This document shows, piece after piece, positions 32,373 to 43,002 of a stretch of 64,000 bases of DNA. The notes beneath the pieces were generated by a model. The model ran no database searches. It was given only the letters and a program-made list of their open reading frames with translations, and was not told the origin of the DNA. A program made the translations under genes and the position numbers. Position 1 is the first letter of the stretch. Every line of letters starts with the position of its first letter. Source of the stretch: Rhabdophis nuchalis (lineage: Eukaryota > Chordata > Lepidosauria > Squamata > Natricidae); the NCBI GenBank assembly GCA_039707465.1, contig CM077648.1:72125619-72189618 (forward strand), read 5' to 3'.

Positions 32373-34024
32373 TTTCAATTTTATACCGCTCCTATCTCCC
32401 AGAAGGGACTCAGGGCGGTGCACAGGAAAGTTAAAATGTAGACATATAGACATACGAATAAATACAATTACATACGAATAAATACAATGACAAACATTAA
32501 AATATGATTAAATTTGAAAATAGCCTGTGCTAAAAATACCGCTAAAACAATAAAAATTTCCAAAGATTAAAAATCAATAAAATTCAGTCTGTAAGAATGG
32601 CCTCGGGGTCTAGGCTAGGCCGGCTAGATGAACGAAGTGGGTCTTCACAAGTTGGCGGAAGAGGCGGAGGTCCGTAGTGGTCCGAAGTTCGGGGGGTAGG
32701 TCGTTCCAGAGGGCTGGGCCCGCCACAGAGAAGGCCCTTCCCCTGGGGGTCGCCAACTGGCACTGCCTGGCAGACAGCACCCGGAGAAGGCCCTCCCTGT
32801 GGGAGCGGATCGGCCGAAGGGATGTGTGTGGTAGGAGGCGGTCCCGCAAATAACTAGGCCCCGTGCCATGGAGCGTTTTAAAGATGGTTACCAGCACCTT
32901 GAAGCGCACCCTGAAAGCTACAGGTAGCCAGTGCAGCTCGCGCAGGAGAGGTGTTACATGGGAATGCCTTGAGGCTCCCAAGATCCCCCCACGTGGCCGC
33001 ATTCTGGACCAACTGCAGTCTCCGGGTGCACCTCAAGGAGCATTACAGTAGTCTAGGTGGGACGTAACGAGTGCATGAGTGACAGTGCGGAGGGCGTTCC
33101 AGTCGAGAAAGGGGTGCAGCTGATGTACCAGGTGGACCTGGTAAAAAGCCCCCCTGGCCACGGCTGTCACATGGTCATCCATGGACAGCCGAGAGTCCAG
33201 GAGGACGCCTAGCCCTTTCCACGGGGGCTAGAGACTCGCCCCCGATGGCCAGTGATGGGATCAACTGGCTGTACCGGGACGTCGGAAACCACAGCCACTC
33301 GGTCTTGGACAGGTTGAGTCGAAGTTTGTTACTCCCCATCCAGACCCGCACGGCCTCCAGGCACTGGGACATCACTTCAACGGCATCGTTGGGGTGGTTT
33401 GGGGTAGATATGTACAGCTGCGTGTCATAAGCGTACTGATGGTACTCTACCCCAAAACCACGGATGATCTCACCCAGTGGCTTCATATAGGTGTTGAACA
33501 GGAGTGGCGAGAGGACCGACCCCTGAGGTACCCCACACGTCAGGGCCTCGAGGTCGACCTCTGCCCTCCTGTCAACACGAATTGCGACTGCCCGGAGAGG
33601 TAGGAGGAGAACCACCGTAAAGCGGTGCCTCCCACCCCCAACCCCTCCAGTCAGTGCAACAGGATACCATGGTCGATGGTATAAAAAGCTGCTGAGAGGT
33701 CTAATAGGACCAGGATAGAGGAGCAACCTCTATCATGGGCCCTCCAGAGATCATCCACCAACGCGACCAATGCCATCTCGGTGCTGTGTCCAGGTCGGAA
33801 GCCAGACTGGCGCGGGTCCAGATAGGCAATTTCCTCCAGGTGCCGGGGGAACTGCTGTGCCACCACACTCTCTACAACCTTCGCAAGGAAGTGAAGGTTG
33901 GAGACCAGACGATAATTTACTAACAACGCTGGGTCCAGGGAAGGCTTCTTGAGGAGGGGCCTCACCACCACCTCTTTCAAGGCGGCTGGCAAGAACCCCT
34001 CGCTCAAAGAGGCGTTCATTAATT
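32339..34024 (-). mobile_element. L2 LINE inserted in CR1
   Basis: It is bounded by a 31-bp target duplication (32308-32338 and 34025-34055, GTTCTAAGTTGC...TAGTTT). The TTTA tail is at 32339-32370. It covers the RT region to the 3-prime end; the frame is broken near 33200 and 33550 (YADD is altered to YAYD). 5-prime truncated at NASLSEGFLPA. Confidence 0.93.
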
Positions 34025-34454
34025 GTTCTAAGTTGCTTCTCTCCTTGATTAGTTTCCACCCATTGCTTCTTGTTCTGCCCTCAGGTGCTTTGGAGAATAG
34101 TTTGTCTCCCTCTTCTTTGTGGCAACCCCTGAGATATTGGAACACTGCTATCATGTTTCCCCTAGTCCTTCTTTTTATTAAACTAGACATACCCAGTTCC
34201 TGCAACCGTTCTTCATATGTTTTAGTCTTCAGTCCCCCAATCATCTTTGTTGCTCTTCTCTGCACTCTTTCTAGAGTCTCCACATCTTTTCTACATCGTG
34301 GTGACCAAAACTGAATGCAGTATTCCAAGTGTGGCCTTACCAAGGCATTATAAAGTGGCATTAACACTTCACGTGATCTTGATTCTATCCCTCTGTTTAT
34401 GCAGCCTAGAACTACGTTGGCTTTTTTGGAAGCTGCTGCATACTGCTGCATATG

Positions 34455-34797
34455 ACGACCCCCTAGGGGGAGAGCCTTCTCTGTGGCAGCTCCTGCCCTC
34501 TGGAATGACCTACGCCCTGACCTACGCACAACCACGGACCTGTGCCTTTTTCGCCGAGCCCTGAAAACCCATCTATTTCATGCGGCCGGCCTGGCGTAGT
34601 TTTTAATTTGTTTTATTAGGGGTTTTATAGGTTATTTTAGAGCAGGACCATTGTTTAATTTAGTTTTAGAATTTTTAGTATATTTATTGAATTATTGGAT
34701 GTTTTATTGTGGTTTTTATTATTGCCTGTTCACCGCCCTGAGTCCTGCAAGAGAGAAAGGGCGGTATACAAATGTACAAATGTAATTAAATTAAATA
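34455..34797 (+). mobile_element. L2 LINE 3-prime end, opposite strand
   Basis: Plus-strand last about 45 codons (AFSVAAPALWNDL-like, RRALKTHLFHAAGLA) plus the 3-prime UTR with ACCGCCCTGAGTCCTGC. It sits in the CR1 segment encoding the QQYAAASKKAN region. Confidence 0.85.
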
Positions 34798-34941
34798 TTT
34801 AAATGGTTGTCTATTAGGACTCCAAGATCCCTTTCATAGTTACTGCTATTGAGCAAGGTACCACCTATACTGTACCTGTGCATTTCATTTTTGTTGCCTA
34901 AATGTAGAACCTTACTCTTTTCGCCATTGAATTTCATTTTA

Positions 34942-35542
34942 TTAGAGTTTGTCAAGATCCTTCTGTATCTTAAGCCTATCTTCTGGAGTGTTGGCTATTC
35001 CTGCCAGCTTGGTGTCATCTGCAAATTTGATGACTTCCCCATTTATTCCCTTGTCCAAATCATTGATGAAGATGTTGAAGAGTACTGAACCTAAAACAGA
35101 GCCTTGGGTGACTCCACTGCATACTTCCTTCCATGTAGATGCAGTTCCATTGAGGACTACACGTTGAGTGCGGTTGGTCAGCCAGTTATGAATCCATCTG
35201 GTGGTGATGCTGTCTAACTCACATTCTTCTACTTTATCTAGTAGTAGGTTATGGTCTACCTTGTCAAATGCCTTACTGAAGTCCAAGTAAACTATATCGA
35301 CGGCATTCCTCTGGTCCACTAATTTTGTCACATTATCAAACAATGCAATAAGATTAGTCTGGCATGATCTGTTTTTGAAAAAAACCATGTTGGCTTTTGG
35401 TTATTATTTTGTTTGCTTCTAGGTGTTCAGTAATTTGCTGCTTGATTGTTTTTTCCAGAATCTTTCCTGGTATTGAGGTCAAGCTGATGGGTCTGTAGTT
35501 TCCTGGATCTATCTTTTTTCCTTTTTTGAAGATGGGAACCAC
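34942..35542 (-). pseudogene. CR1 reverse transcriptase fragment
   Basis: Two frames. 35542-35354 has MVPIFKKGKK, NYRPISLTSIPGKILE and SQHGF. 35388-34942 has YLDFSKAFDKVDH, GVTQGSVLGSVLFNIFINDL and KFADDTKL (FADD catalytic box). Gln-Gly-Ser and Phe-Ala-Asp-Asp are the RT active-site motifs. A frameshift lies near 35370. Confidence 0.92.
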
Positions 35543-35631
35543 ATCAGCTCTTTTCCAGTCCTCTGGTAGTTCCCCAGTGTTCCAGGATCTCTTGAAAGAT
35601 ATAGTTCAGTGGTTCTCATCTGCCAGTTCCT

Positions 35632-36082
35632 TCAGAACCCTGGGTGTAATCCATCCGGTCCTAGTGATTTGAACTTGTCTAGGGTAGACAGGTGCTCACT
35701 TACTATTTTCTTCCCTATTTCAATTTGTGTTTCTAATCTGATTTTTGTGGTGCTGTTTTTGATAGATTGGACTGTTTTATCCCTTTGTGTAAAAGACAGA
35801 TGCAAAAGATGAGTTGAATAGTTTTGCTTTTTCCCTGTTGCTTGTCGCCTTCTTGCCATTTTCTTCCAGCAATGGACCAATTGTTTCTTTAACTTTTTTC
35901 TTGTTTTTAACATGTTGGGAAAAGCTTTTTTTGTTATTTTTTACTTTTGTGGCAAGCCTTTCTTCATTGTGAGCCTTAGCTTTCCTCACTTCATCTTTAC
36001 AGGCTCGGGCTATTTGCTGATATTCTGCCTTAGTTATGTCCCCCTCTTTCCACTTTTTATACTTATCTTTTTTGTCTTTCAA
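35632..36082 (-). pseudogene. CR1 ORF2 linker between EN and RT
   Basis: Lys/Glu-rich frames (KDKYKKWKEGDITKAEYQQIA; KVKNNKKSFSQHVKNKKK; KFKSLGPDGLHP) typical of the CR1 region between endonuclease and RT. Two frames overlap at 35777-35913. Confidence 0.85.
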
Positions 36083-36140
36083 TTTGTCAGAGAGTTCTTT
36101 ATGCAGCCATGCCGGTTTCTTTTGGGAGCTGTTATTTATT

Positions 36141-37974
36141 TATTTTTTGTTATTTGCACCTAGTAATTGTTGTGAACTGTCACCATTTTTATTTACAAAA
36201 TTCATTGTATTCTTTCAAATTTTTTGACGTTACTGGAAAAAAAGGGGGGAAGACTAACGACAAGTTGCAACTTCTTAGTGATATTCATGGGCAGCATTGT
36301 GTACAACACATTACAGTAGTTACAGGGACATGACTAAAGCATGAAGAGCCATGAATAGATCATTCCAATCCAGAAATAGACACAATTGTCACATAAGCTG
36401 GACTGTGCAAAGGCCTCCCATCCATGATTGCTGTTTAATAAGGACCCATAAGTTCTGGATGAGTGCCAGCCTCTTCAAAGTTAAAGATGAAAAGTCTTCA
36501 TGGAGGTCTCAGAATCTACAGCCATTCAGTGTGGAGGAGTGAGCCCATCCAAGCCCATAGCCTACAGAAACTATCGGGGGGAGGGGGGAAATAGCTTGAT
36601 AATATCACCTGGGTGCTCAGGGTCCATGGGGTATAGTTGGGTGTCAGTGTATTAATATCTCATCCTATGTCAGCAGGTTCCTTTACTCCCAACAGCTTCA
36701 TAAAGACAGGGATGGGAACTAAGTAGAGCAAAAATCAAGGATCTAAGCTAGATAGCTCCTTCTATTTCATTAAATTAAACAATAATTACATGTATCATCT
36801 AATGGCAATTTAATTCACCACTTAAGGAAATGTGGAAAACGTTATGAAAAGTTATAAAACCATTTGATACTGATGTTTGGAGCTATAAAGTACTTCTAAA
36901 ACCTAATGGATCTATTTAAAATAAACTCAACATATTAACAGCCAAGCAAACCAATAAAAAATAAAGATTTATGATAGTCCCATAAGAATTTTAGATATAA
37001 CAGGAATTGTTTGGTTGTGAAAGATAGGATGCCATCAACCAGTCTTCCATAAACTAGTGCCCTCTAGATGAACTACAGCTCTCATCTATAACCAACATCA
37101 AGGAGACAGTCATAAATCATTAACGGGTATCCACTTTTCCCAAAGATAAACCTGAAACAAAGTTAAGTTCATATTTTTCTGCAAAAAAATTCTTCCTTAA
37201 TTCCAAAATATTTGCTGCACTCAAATAATTGTGTGTTTAGCATTCAATTATTTATTCTCATTTTCTCTGGACAAAATAAGAATCCTTAAGAAGTATCTGT
37301 TTTTGATATATTTGAAACATCAAACTAATCCATTAAATATGTTTGGCATTTTTTAATGGTGGTTACTTTGCCAAAAGAAAGTTATATAATGAGTGCATCA
37401 GTAAAATATATGCAGACATGTATTCTAAACTATTGTACTTGCACATAGTTTCTTCTGGAAGAAAGCTGGGCAGTTCAACTTCATTGTGAATGCAGTTGAA
37501 AAGAATAATTCTGTATTGGAAGATTTATTTTTCTACAATTAAAATTAATTGCTTTTTATCATACTGGAATTACAAAAGTGTTTAAAAGGTATATGTCGTA
37601 TGATGCAGAAAATAATAGAATTTAAATTTGAAATGAAGCTACAACTTTTCTAACTAATTATATATTGTAAGGGGAAAAAATCAAGAAATATAATATTTAA
37701 TAATATTTAGTGTTGTTTAAAGATGTAATTACCTCAGCTGTGAATTTTTGTCTTGTTTTACAATATTTTAGTATTATTTTTTATTTTAGATTGTTCTGTA
37801 TTATTTTAACTTTGTGTAAGCCGCCCAAGATCATGTATGTGGGAGGGCACCTATATAAATTGAAATGAGAAAGAAATAAAAAATTTATAGACAGTATTTC
37901 CCAATACCAGTTGGTTACTTTCTTCTAATTGCATGAACTTTTTATGAGAGTGCACTTGAATTTGTAAAGAGTAT
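36141..37974. other. Mostly unique DNA, possible old LINE tail
   Basis: No gene. 37700-37880 ends in AAGCCGCCCAAGATCATG...AAATAAA, which resembles the 3-prime end of an old L2-like LINE or SINE on the plus strand. Confidence 0.5.
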
Positions 37975-38024
37975 CCTTCACCGCTCCGAGTCCCTATGGG
38001 GAGAGGGAGCGGTCAAGAAATTAA

Positions 38025-38065
<41 letters not shown>

Positions 38066-38067
38066 CC
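37975..38067 (+). mobile_element. L2 LINE tail with (ATT)n
   Basis: CACCGCTCCGAGTCCCTATG and GGGGAGAGGGAGCGGT form the L2 3-prime motif seen at 45080-45120, followed by about 36 bp of ATT repeat. Only the last 90 bp of the element are present. Confidence 0.85.
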
Positions 38068-38191
38068 TTACAAATAATTTTGAGGTGTATTGTTTTCCAT
38101 AATATTATTCCCCCAAAAAGTTGCATACATATTATAATATGTATATTGTAATTGACCAAACAATGGCATATTTCCACTGTGCAATGCCAGT

Positions 38192-38420
38192 GGAATAGCA
38201 TAGCACTTAGACTTATATACTACTTCGTAGTGTTTTACAGCCCTCTCTAAAATGGTTTACAGAGTCAGCATATTGTCCCCAACAATCTGAGTCCTCATTT
38301 TATCAACCTTGGAAGGATGAAAGGCTGAATAAACCATGAGCCCGATCAGAATCAAAGTCCAGGCTGTGGGCAGAATCAGACTGCAATATTGCATTCTAAC
38401 CACTGTACCACCATGGCTTC
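38192..38420 (-). mobile_element. Sauria-type tRNA SINE (BovB-like tail)
   Basis: Full-length minus-strand copy. It starts GCCATGGTGGTACAGTGG (A-box-like TGGTACAGTGG), has a degenerate B box, then the conserved body with ATGAGGACTCAGATTGTTGG and TTTTAGAGAGGGCTGTAAAA and a GCTATGCTATTCC end. Second copy at 17137-17358. Confidence 0.85.
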
Positions 38421-39030
38421 CCATCTTATGATGAATTGTCCTACAAAGATAGGAAGAAGTCATTTCATAAACTCACTAAGATAAGTTGTACAATCCTTTT
38501 ATATCATTTGCATTAATTAAAACCTGGAAAATAATGCAAAGTAGAATGAAAATATAGAAAAATTTAATCCACAATATGTTATGCTTGCTTGTGATGGTTT
38601 ATGAATACTAGATTGGGTAGTAAACTGAAAAAATAGAATTTGAGCAGAACTTGCAACCACTTGTTCCAGAAACCAGTGCTTTTTTAACAAAATGAAATCT
38701 ATAGAAATAAAACTAATTATGAATTACTAAATGTCTGGAGCACATATCTTAGCTACCCTTCTTTTATACATATTTTGTTAAATATGGTATTATATCCAAC
38801 CACTGCAAGCTTAGGTTAAAAAAGATTCTGACTACATGTTTAAACTTTTTTTGGAATTCTGAATAGCGCCAGTTGGTTTTAATTACAACTATGCAGAGCA
38901 AAACACTACCATTCCTGAATGATTTAGCAATTGGGAATTCTGACATCCAGTTCCATTTTGGTGTAGCTCCTATATATATATAGGAGCTACATATATATAT
39001 ATATATATACATTTATATATATATATATAT
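38421..39030. other. Unique DNA with small AT palindrome
   Basis: No gene. 38964-38991 is a perfect 28-bp palindrome (GTAGCTCC-TATA core-GGAGCTAC), followed by TA repeats. Confidence 0.65.
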
Positions 39031-39074
39031 AACTAACTAACTACATGGGAAAATACCCGAAGCAAGCAATGCCA

Positions 39075-39136
<62 letters not shown>

Positions 39137-39180
39137 TGGCATTGCTTGCTTCGGGTATTTTCCCATGTAGTTAGTTAGTT
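39031..39180. repeat. Perfect 150-bp palindrome of PLE-end DNA
   Basis: Arms 39031-39105 and 39106-39180 match base for base. The outer part is AACTAACTAACTACATGGG then AAAATACCCGAAGC (a PLE pLTR-like hairpin segment); the inner part is TG then TA repeats. The right arm runs straight into a hammerhead-SINE tail. Confidence 0.93.
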
Positions 39181-39585
39181 TTATGAGCTGATCAATAAAT
39201 TAAATTAGAAGAGACCAGGATAGATCTATTTCGAGCTTATTAGCTCTCATCAGCTGGCCATACCCCTTACTGGGATTCGAACCGGGGCTATGTTGCATGC
39301 AAGGCGAGGAACCTCACACTTAAGCCAAACCAGTTCCCCTATTACATCAGCTTAGACAGGGTATATTAGTATAGGTAATTGTTTCACAACAACCTGTTAT
39401 TATTAGGCCCCAATTAAAGGGAGGAGACATACTGTTTCCCTTACTGCCCATCGGCTCATCGCTAGTAATTCTTGGCTTGCTGTTTGGATGGTCTCTAGCG
39501 ATGAGCCGATGGGCAGTAAGGGAAACAGTATGTCTCCTCCCTTTAATTGGGGCCTAATAATAACAGGTTGTTGTGAAACAATTAC

Positions 39586-39623
<38 letters not shown>

Positions 39624-39935
39624 GTTTTTATGAGCTGATCAATAAATTTAAATTTTGAGAGACCAAGATAGATCTATTTCGAGCTTATTAGCTCTCATCA
39701 AGCTCGGAATAGATCTATCTTGGTCTCTCATCAAGCTCGAAATAGATCTATCTTGGTCTCTCAAAATTTAAATTTATTGATCAGCTCATAAAAACTAACA
39801 CATATCTAAAAAATATTACACAACGTAACTAAAAAATGGTTCTCTGTCTAGATGGTCTCTGGTGATGAGCCGACAGGCAGAGAGGGAAACAGCATGTCTC
39901 CTCCCTTAATTGGGGCCCTTACAGGAAGTTGTGGA
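39176..39935. mobile_element. Hammerhead-SINE copies in opposed orientation
   Basis: 39176-39465 is a minus-strand unit with hammerhead, B box (GGATTCGAACC on plus, 39273-39283) and A box (39317-39327). 39495-39585 is its inverted repeat (91-bp arms with 39375-39465). 39630-39700 is a minus tail and partial ribozyme, followed by two plus partial ribozymes (GCTCGGAATAGATC near 39702 and GCTCGAAATAGATC near 39735) and a plus body to 39935. Every strand switch is a palindrome. Confidence 0.85.
39213..39259 (-). ncRNA. Type-I hammerhead ribozyme, minus strand
   Basis: Intact consensus on the minus strand: GGCCAG/CUGGUC stem I, CUGAUGA, GAGC-UAAUAA-GCUC, GAAA, AUAGAUCUAU, C17. It lies 14 bp downstream of its own B box on the minus strand. 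Confidence 0.92.
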
Positions 39936-40016
39936 AACAATTATATATATACATACAAACACCCGCGAAAACCTCAGAAAACACACACACACACACATAT
40001 ATATATATAATATAAT

Positions 40017-40067
<51 letters not shown>

Positions 40068-40127
40068 GTTTTCGCGGGTGTTTGTATGTAGGTCTTTGGT
40101 TGTTCGGGTTTTCTCCCGCGTAGAATT

Positions 40128-40187
40128 GGAAGTATCTTCACGACGTTTCGATGAAATCTCATTCATCATCTTCAGGCTGGTGCTTCC
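40128..40187 (-). ncRNA. PLE hammerhead ribozyme overlapping ORF stop
   Basis: 60-nt minus-strand fold: GGAAG/CUUCC outer stem I, loops CACCA and GAAGAUA, inner GC/GU, CUGAAGA (40175-40169), extra U, stem II GAUGAA/UUCAUC (perfect), loop UGAGAU, GAAAC, GUC. Stem II and outer stem I differ from the 5494 copy on both strands, giving strong covariation. GUC is the classical cleavage triplet. Confidence 0.82.
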
Positions 40188-41854
40188 GGCTTGGTGCTTC
40201 CAGGAGCAATGTGAGATCTCAGCCGGTTCCTCTTTTTAACTGCCAGTGGGGGTGTGACCTGATTGGGTGGGAGTTTGGCTGCATTCTGATTGGGTGGAGG
40301 TGTGTTCTGATTGGTAGGGGGTTTGGCTGTGCTCTGATTGGATGGGGGCGTGTTCTGTTTGGGTGGGGGCCTGGTTGTGCTTGTGTTAGTCTGAGTAGCA
40401 GAGGAATTTGACCTGGTGAGCTGCATTGCTGTTGTTTGGCTTCGCGTTTGTGGTCGTACCACATCTCCGTGGTGGGCATCAGTTTGCTTCATGTATGGAT
40501 TGGAGGGGTTTAAAGTGGCTAATAATGCAGCTTTGGTCTGGCTTCTGGTTTGTGGTCGGGCTTCTGATTTGTGGTCATCATCGGTGTGGGTTTGGGTTTG
40601 CTTTTTGCGTGGATGTGTGATAGTGACATCCTGTGTGGTTTTCGTGAGTGTGGGTCTGGTATCATTCTTTGTGTTAGGGACTCGTTTGTCAGTGAGGGCA
40701 GGTTTCCAAATGGCTGGAAGGCGGGAGGTATCATCTCGTTTATTCATGCTGTGTGGCCGCTTTTCTATCTCAATAGCTTCTCTGATTATTCTGTTGTTAT
40801 AGTGTTCAATTTTGGCAATAGTTCTGGTCTTTTTAAAGTCTATATCATGTCCTGTGGCTTTGAAGTGTTGGACCAGGGAAGAAGTTGGTTCCTCCTTTCT
40901 GACTGAGTTTTTGTGTTCTTCAATGCGTGCCTTTATTCTTCTGTTGGTTTGTCCGATGTATGTGGTGGTGCAGGTGGTGCATGGGATTTCATATACTCCT
41001 TGATTTTCTAACTCTATTTTCTCTTTGGGGTTTCCTAGGATGGTGGATATTTTTCGGTTTGTGTAGAATGCTGTCTTGATGTTGTGTTTGTGGAGGATCT
41101 TGCTGATTCTGTCTGTGGTGCCTTTTATGTATGGGAGGAGGGCTTTGCCGTTTTCTTGTTCACTGTCTTGGACTTTAGTGGGGTTTTCTTTTTGGATTAG
41201 GTTAGTGATCTTGTTTCTTTGGAATCCGTTGGATGTTAGTACGTTGGTGAGAGTGTGTAGTTCGGTTTTTAGGTGTTGTTCGTCAGCTAAGCGTTTTGTT
41301 CTGGAGATGAGTGTCTTGGCTACAGAGTTGATCTGTGCTGGGTGGTGGTGTGAGAGTGCATGCAAATAGCGGTTTGTGTGTGTTTTCTTCTGGTAGATGG
41401 TGTGTCCTAGGGATCCGTTGGATTTCTTATAGACTAAGACATCCAGGAAGGGGAGTTGGTTATTGGCTTCTGTTTCCATGGTGAACTGTATTTTGGGGTG
41501 TAGACTGTTGAGGTGTGTGAGGAAGTTGTCCAGTTTATCTTTTCCATGTGGCCAGATTATGAAGGTGTCGTCTACATATCTGAGCCAGAGTTTGGGTTTG
41601 TGATCTGATTTTTCTAGAGCTTGGGTTTCAAAGTGTTCCATGTAGAGGTTAGCAATGACAGGTGAGAGGGGTGATCCCATGGGTGCTCCTTCTATTTGTT
41701 TGTATTTTTGTCCATTATAGATGAAGTATGTGTTGGATAGGCAGTGGTTGGTCAGATCTAGGATATGTTTGGGGGGGCTATATTTGTTTTGGATAGCTGT
41801 CAAGGCTTCTTTGATTGGTACTTGGGTGAAGAGGGATACGACATCGAAGCTCAC
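40172..41854 (-). CDS. PLE reverse transcriptase with GIY-YIG endonuclease (partial)
   Basis: 560 codons from the first internal Met; the true N terminus lies upstream and is truncated. RT: FDVVSLFTQVPI (3-14), APMGSPLSP (57-65), YVDDT catalytic box (93-97), LPFLDVLV (134-141). GIY-YIG nuclease: GVYEI (286-290), YIGQTNRR (299-306), Arg310, Glu-His 313-314. The last 180 residues are Thr/Pro/Asn/Gln-rich with RPQTRSQT and NQNTPPPNQ repeats. PLEs use telomerase-like RT with this nuclease for target-primed reverse transcription. The stop UGA lies inside the hammerhead core. Confidence 0.92.
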   Translation of the reverse strand: MSFDVVSLFTQVPIKEALTAIQNKYSPPKHILDLTNHCLSNTYFIYNGQKYKQIEGAPMGSPLSPVIANLYMEHFETQALEKSDHKPKLWLRYVDDTFIIWPHGKDKLDNFLTHLNSLHPKIQFTMETEANNQLPFLDVLVYKKSNGSLGHTIYQKKTHTNRYLHALSHHHPAQINSVAKTLISRTKRLADEQHLKTELHTLTNVLTSNGFQRNKITNLIQKENPTKVQDSEQENGKALLPYIKGTTDRISKILHKHNIKTAFYTNRKISTILGNPKEKIELENQGVYEIPCTTCTTTYIGQTNRRIKARIEEHKNSVRKEEPTSSLVQHFKATGHDIDFKKTRTIAKIEHYNNRIIREAIEIEKRPHSMNKRDDTSRLPAIWKPALTDKRVPNTKNDTRPTLTKTTQDVTITHPRKKQTQTHTDDDHKSEARPQTRSQTKAALLATLNPSNPYMKQTDAHHGDVVRPQTRSQTTAMQLTRSNSSATQTNTSTTRPPPKQNTPPSNQSTAKPPTNQNTPPPNQNAAKLPPNQVTPPLAVKKRNRLRSHIAPGSTKPEAPA

Positions 41855-42225
41855 GAGTAGGTCGCTGGGCTGTAAGTTTTGTTTCTTTATGATCTCTATG
41901 AACTGAAATGAGTTTTTTACGTGTGAGGTGATGGATTCTGCATAGGGCTGTAGTTGTTTGGCGAGAAATTTGGCTAGGTTTTGTAGAGGAGAGCCTATGG
42001 AGCTGACTATGGGTCTGAGTGGGGTTCCTTCTTTGTGTATCTTGGGGAGACCATAGAGCTTAGGGCATCTGGATGATTTTTCTCTGGGAATGATTCTTTG
42101 CTGGATTTCTTCGCTGATGGGGGAGGCTTTTATTTTGGATCTAGTGGTAGGATCGGTGCTTAGGATCGGTGCTTATATATATATATGTTAGTTTTATGAG
42201 CTGATCAATAAATTAAATTAGAAGA

Positions 42226-42272
42226 GACCAGGATAGATCTATTTCGAGCTTATTAGCTCTCATCAGCTGGCC
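42226..42272 (-). ncRNA. Type-I hammerhead ribozyme, minus
   Basis: Intact consensus copy, identical in core to 39213-39259. Confidence 0.9.
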
Positions 42273-42302
42273 ATACCCCTTACTGGGATTCGAACCGGGT
42301 AT

Positions 42303-42349
42303 GGCCAGCTGATGAGAGCTAATAAGCTCGAAATAGATCTATCCTGGTC
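42303..42349 (+). ncRNA. Type-I hammerhead ribozyme, plus
   Basis: Intact consensus copy, exact mirror of 42226-42272. A transcript through both would preferentially fold into one long hairpin, which would compete with ribozyme folding. Confidence 0.9.
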
Positions 42350-42540
42350 TCTTCTAATTTAATTTATTGATCAGCTCATAAAACTAACACACATATCTAA
42401 AATATTATACAACGTAATTCTTGGCTTGCTGTTTGGATGGTCTCTAGCGATGAGCCGATGAGCAGTAAAGGAAACAGTGTGTTTCCTCCCTGAATTGGGG
42501 CCTAATAATAACAGGTTGTTGTGAAACAATTACATATATA

Positions 42541-42712
42541 TATGAAGTGGATATATTGTTACAGCTTCCTGTTTAGGCCTATTTTAAGGGAGGAGACAAA
42601 CTTGTCATCCTTCTCTGTCCTTCGACTCAACCTAGAGACCATCCAGACAGAGACCTATTAAATTGCTGCTGTCTTTTTAGATATGTGTTAAATTTCTTTA
42701 AGGGATGATTAT
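42541..42712 (-). mobile_element. Hammerhead-SINE subfamily-2 body fragment
   Basis: Antisense body of the second subfamily (AGCTTCCTGTTTAGG, GGGAGGAGACAAAC, CCTTCGACTCAACC, then TTAGATATGTGTTAAATTTC), matching 43140-43290. No ribozyme is retained. Confidence 0.7.
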
Positions 42713-42719
42713 ATATATA

Positions 42720-42850
42720 TATATATGTAGGTCTTTGGTTGTTCGGGTTTTCTCCTGCGTAGAATTGGAAGTATCTTCACGACGTTTCGATGAAATCTCA
42801 TTCATCATCTTCAGGCTGGTGCTTCGGGCTTGGTGCTTCCAGGAGCAATT
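42720..42850 (-). mobile_element. PLE terminal repeat with hammerhead
   Basis: Minus-strand pLTR closely matching 40090-40205. Hammerhead core at 42781-42814: CUGAAGA, U, GAUGAA/UUCAUC, GAAAC, GUC. Outer stem I has one mismatch (CGAAG against CUUCC). The element is cut off at TATATATAGG on the right. Confidence 0.8.
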
Positions 42851-42861
42851 TATATATAGGC

Positions 42862-43002
42862 TGAAAATAAAGAGACCAGGATGGATCCATTTCAGGCTTA
42901 TTAGCCTTCTTCAGCTGGCCATACTCCTTCTACTGCTGAAGAAGGCTAATAAGCCTGAAATGGATCCATCCTGGTCTCTTTATTTTCCGCCCTTAAAAAT
43001 CT

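Larger units (their letters stand above)
32101..36140 (-). mobile_element. CR1 LINE, 5-prime truncated, split by two L2 copies
   Basis: Minus strand. The 3-prime end at 32101-32338 has a CAATA-type tail and GAGTTGGAAGGGATCTTGG; then L2 (32339-34024), CR1 C terminus 34025-34454, L2 tail (34455-34797), then CR1 RT and N-terminal region to about 36140. The endonuclease domain is absent. The reading frame is broken in several places. Confidence 0.92.
39943..42165 (-). mobile_element. Penelope-like element, 5-prime truncated
   Basis: Minus strand. The coding region is open from about 42165 (no Met needed; upstream codons match the PLE at 51560-51860, including PISEEIQQRI-like and KIHKEGTPLRPI) to the stop at 40172. 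It is followed by the hammerhead pLTR and an end ACCCGCGAAAACCTCAGAAA embedded in a CA/TA palindrome (39950-40090). The 5-prime end is cut by the TA run at 42170. Confidence 0.88.
42187..42540. mobile_element. Head-to-head hammerhead-SINE pair
   Basis: Arms 42187-42278 (minus) and 42297-42388 (plus) are 92-bp reverse complements around 18 nt. Each carries a complete hammerhead. The B-box region is in the loop (GGGATTCGAACCGGG). The plus unit's tail and body continue to 42540. Confidence 0.9.
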
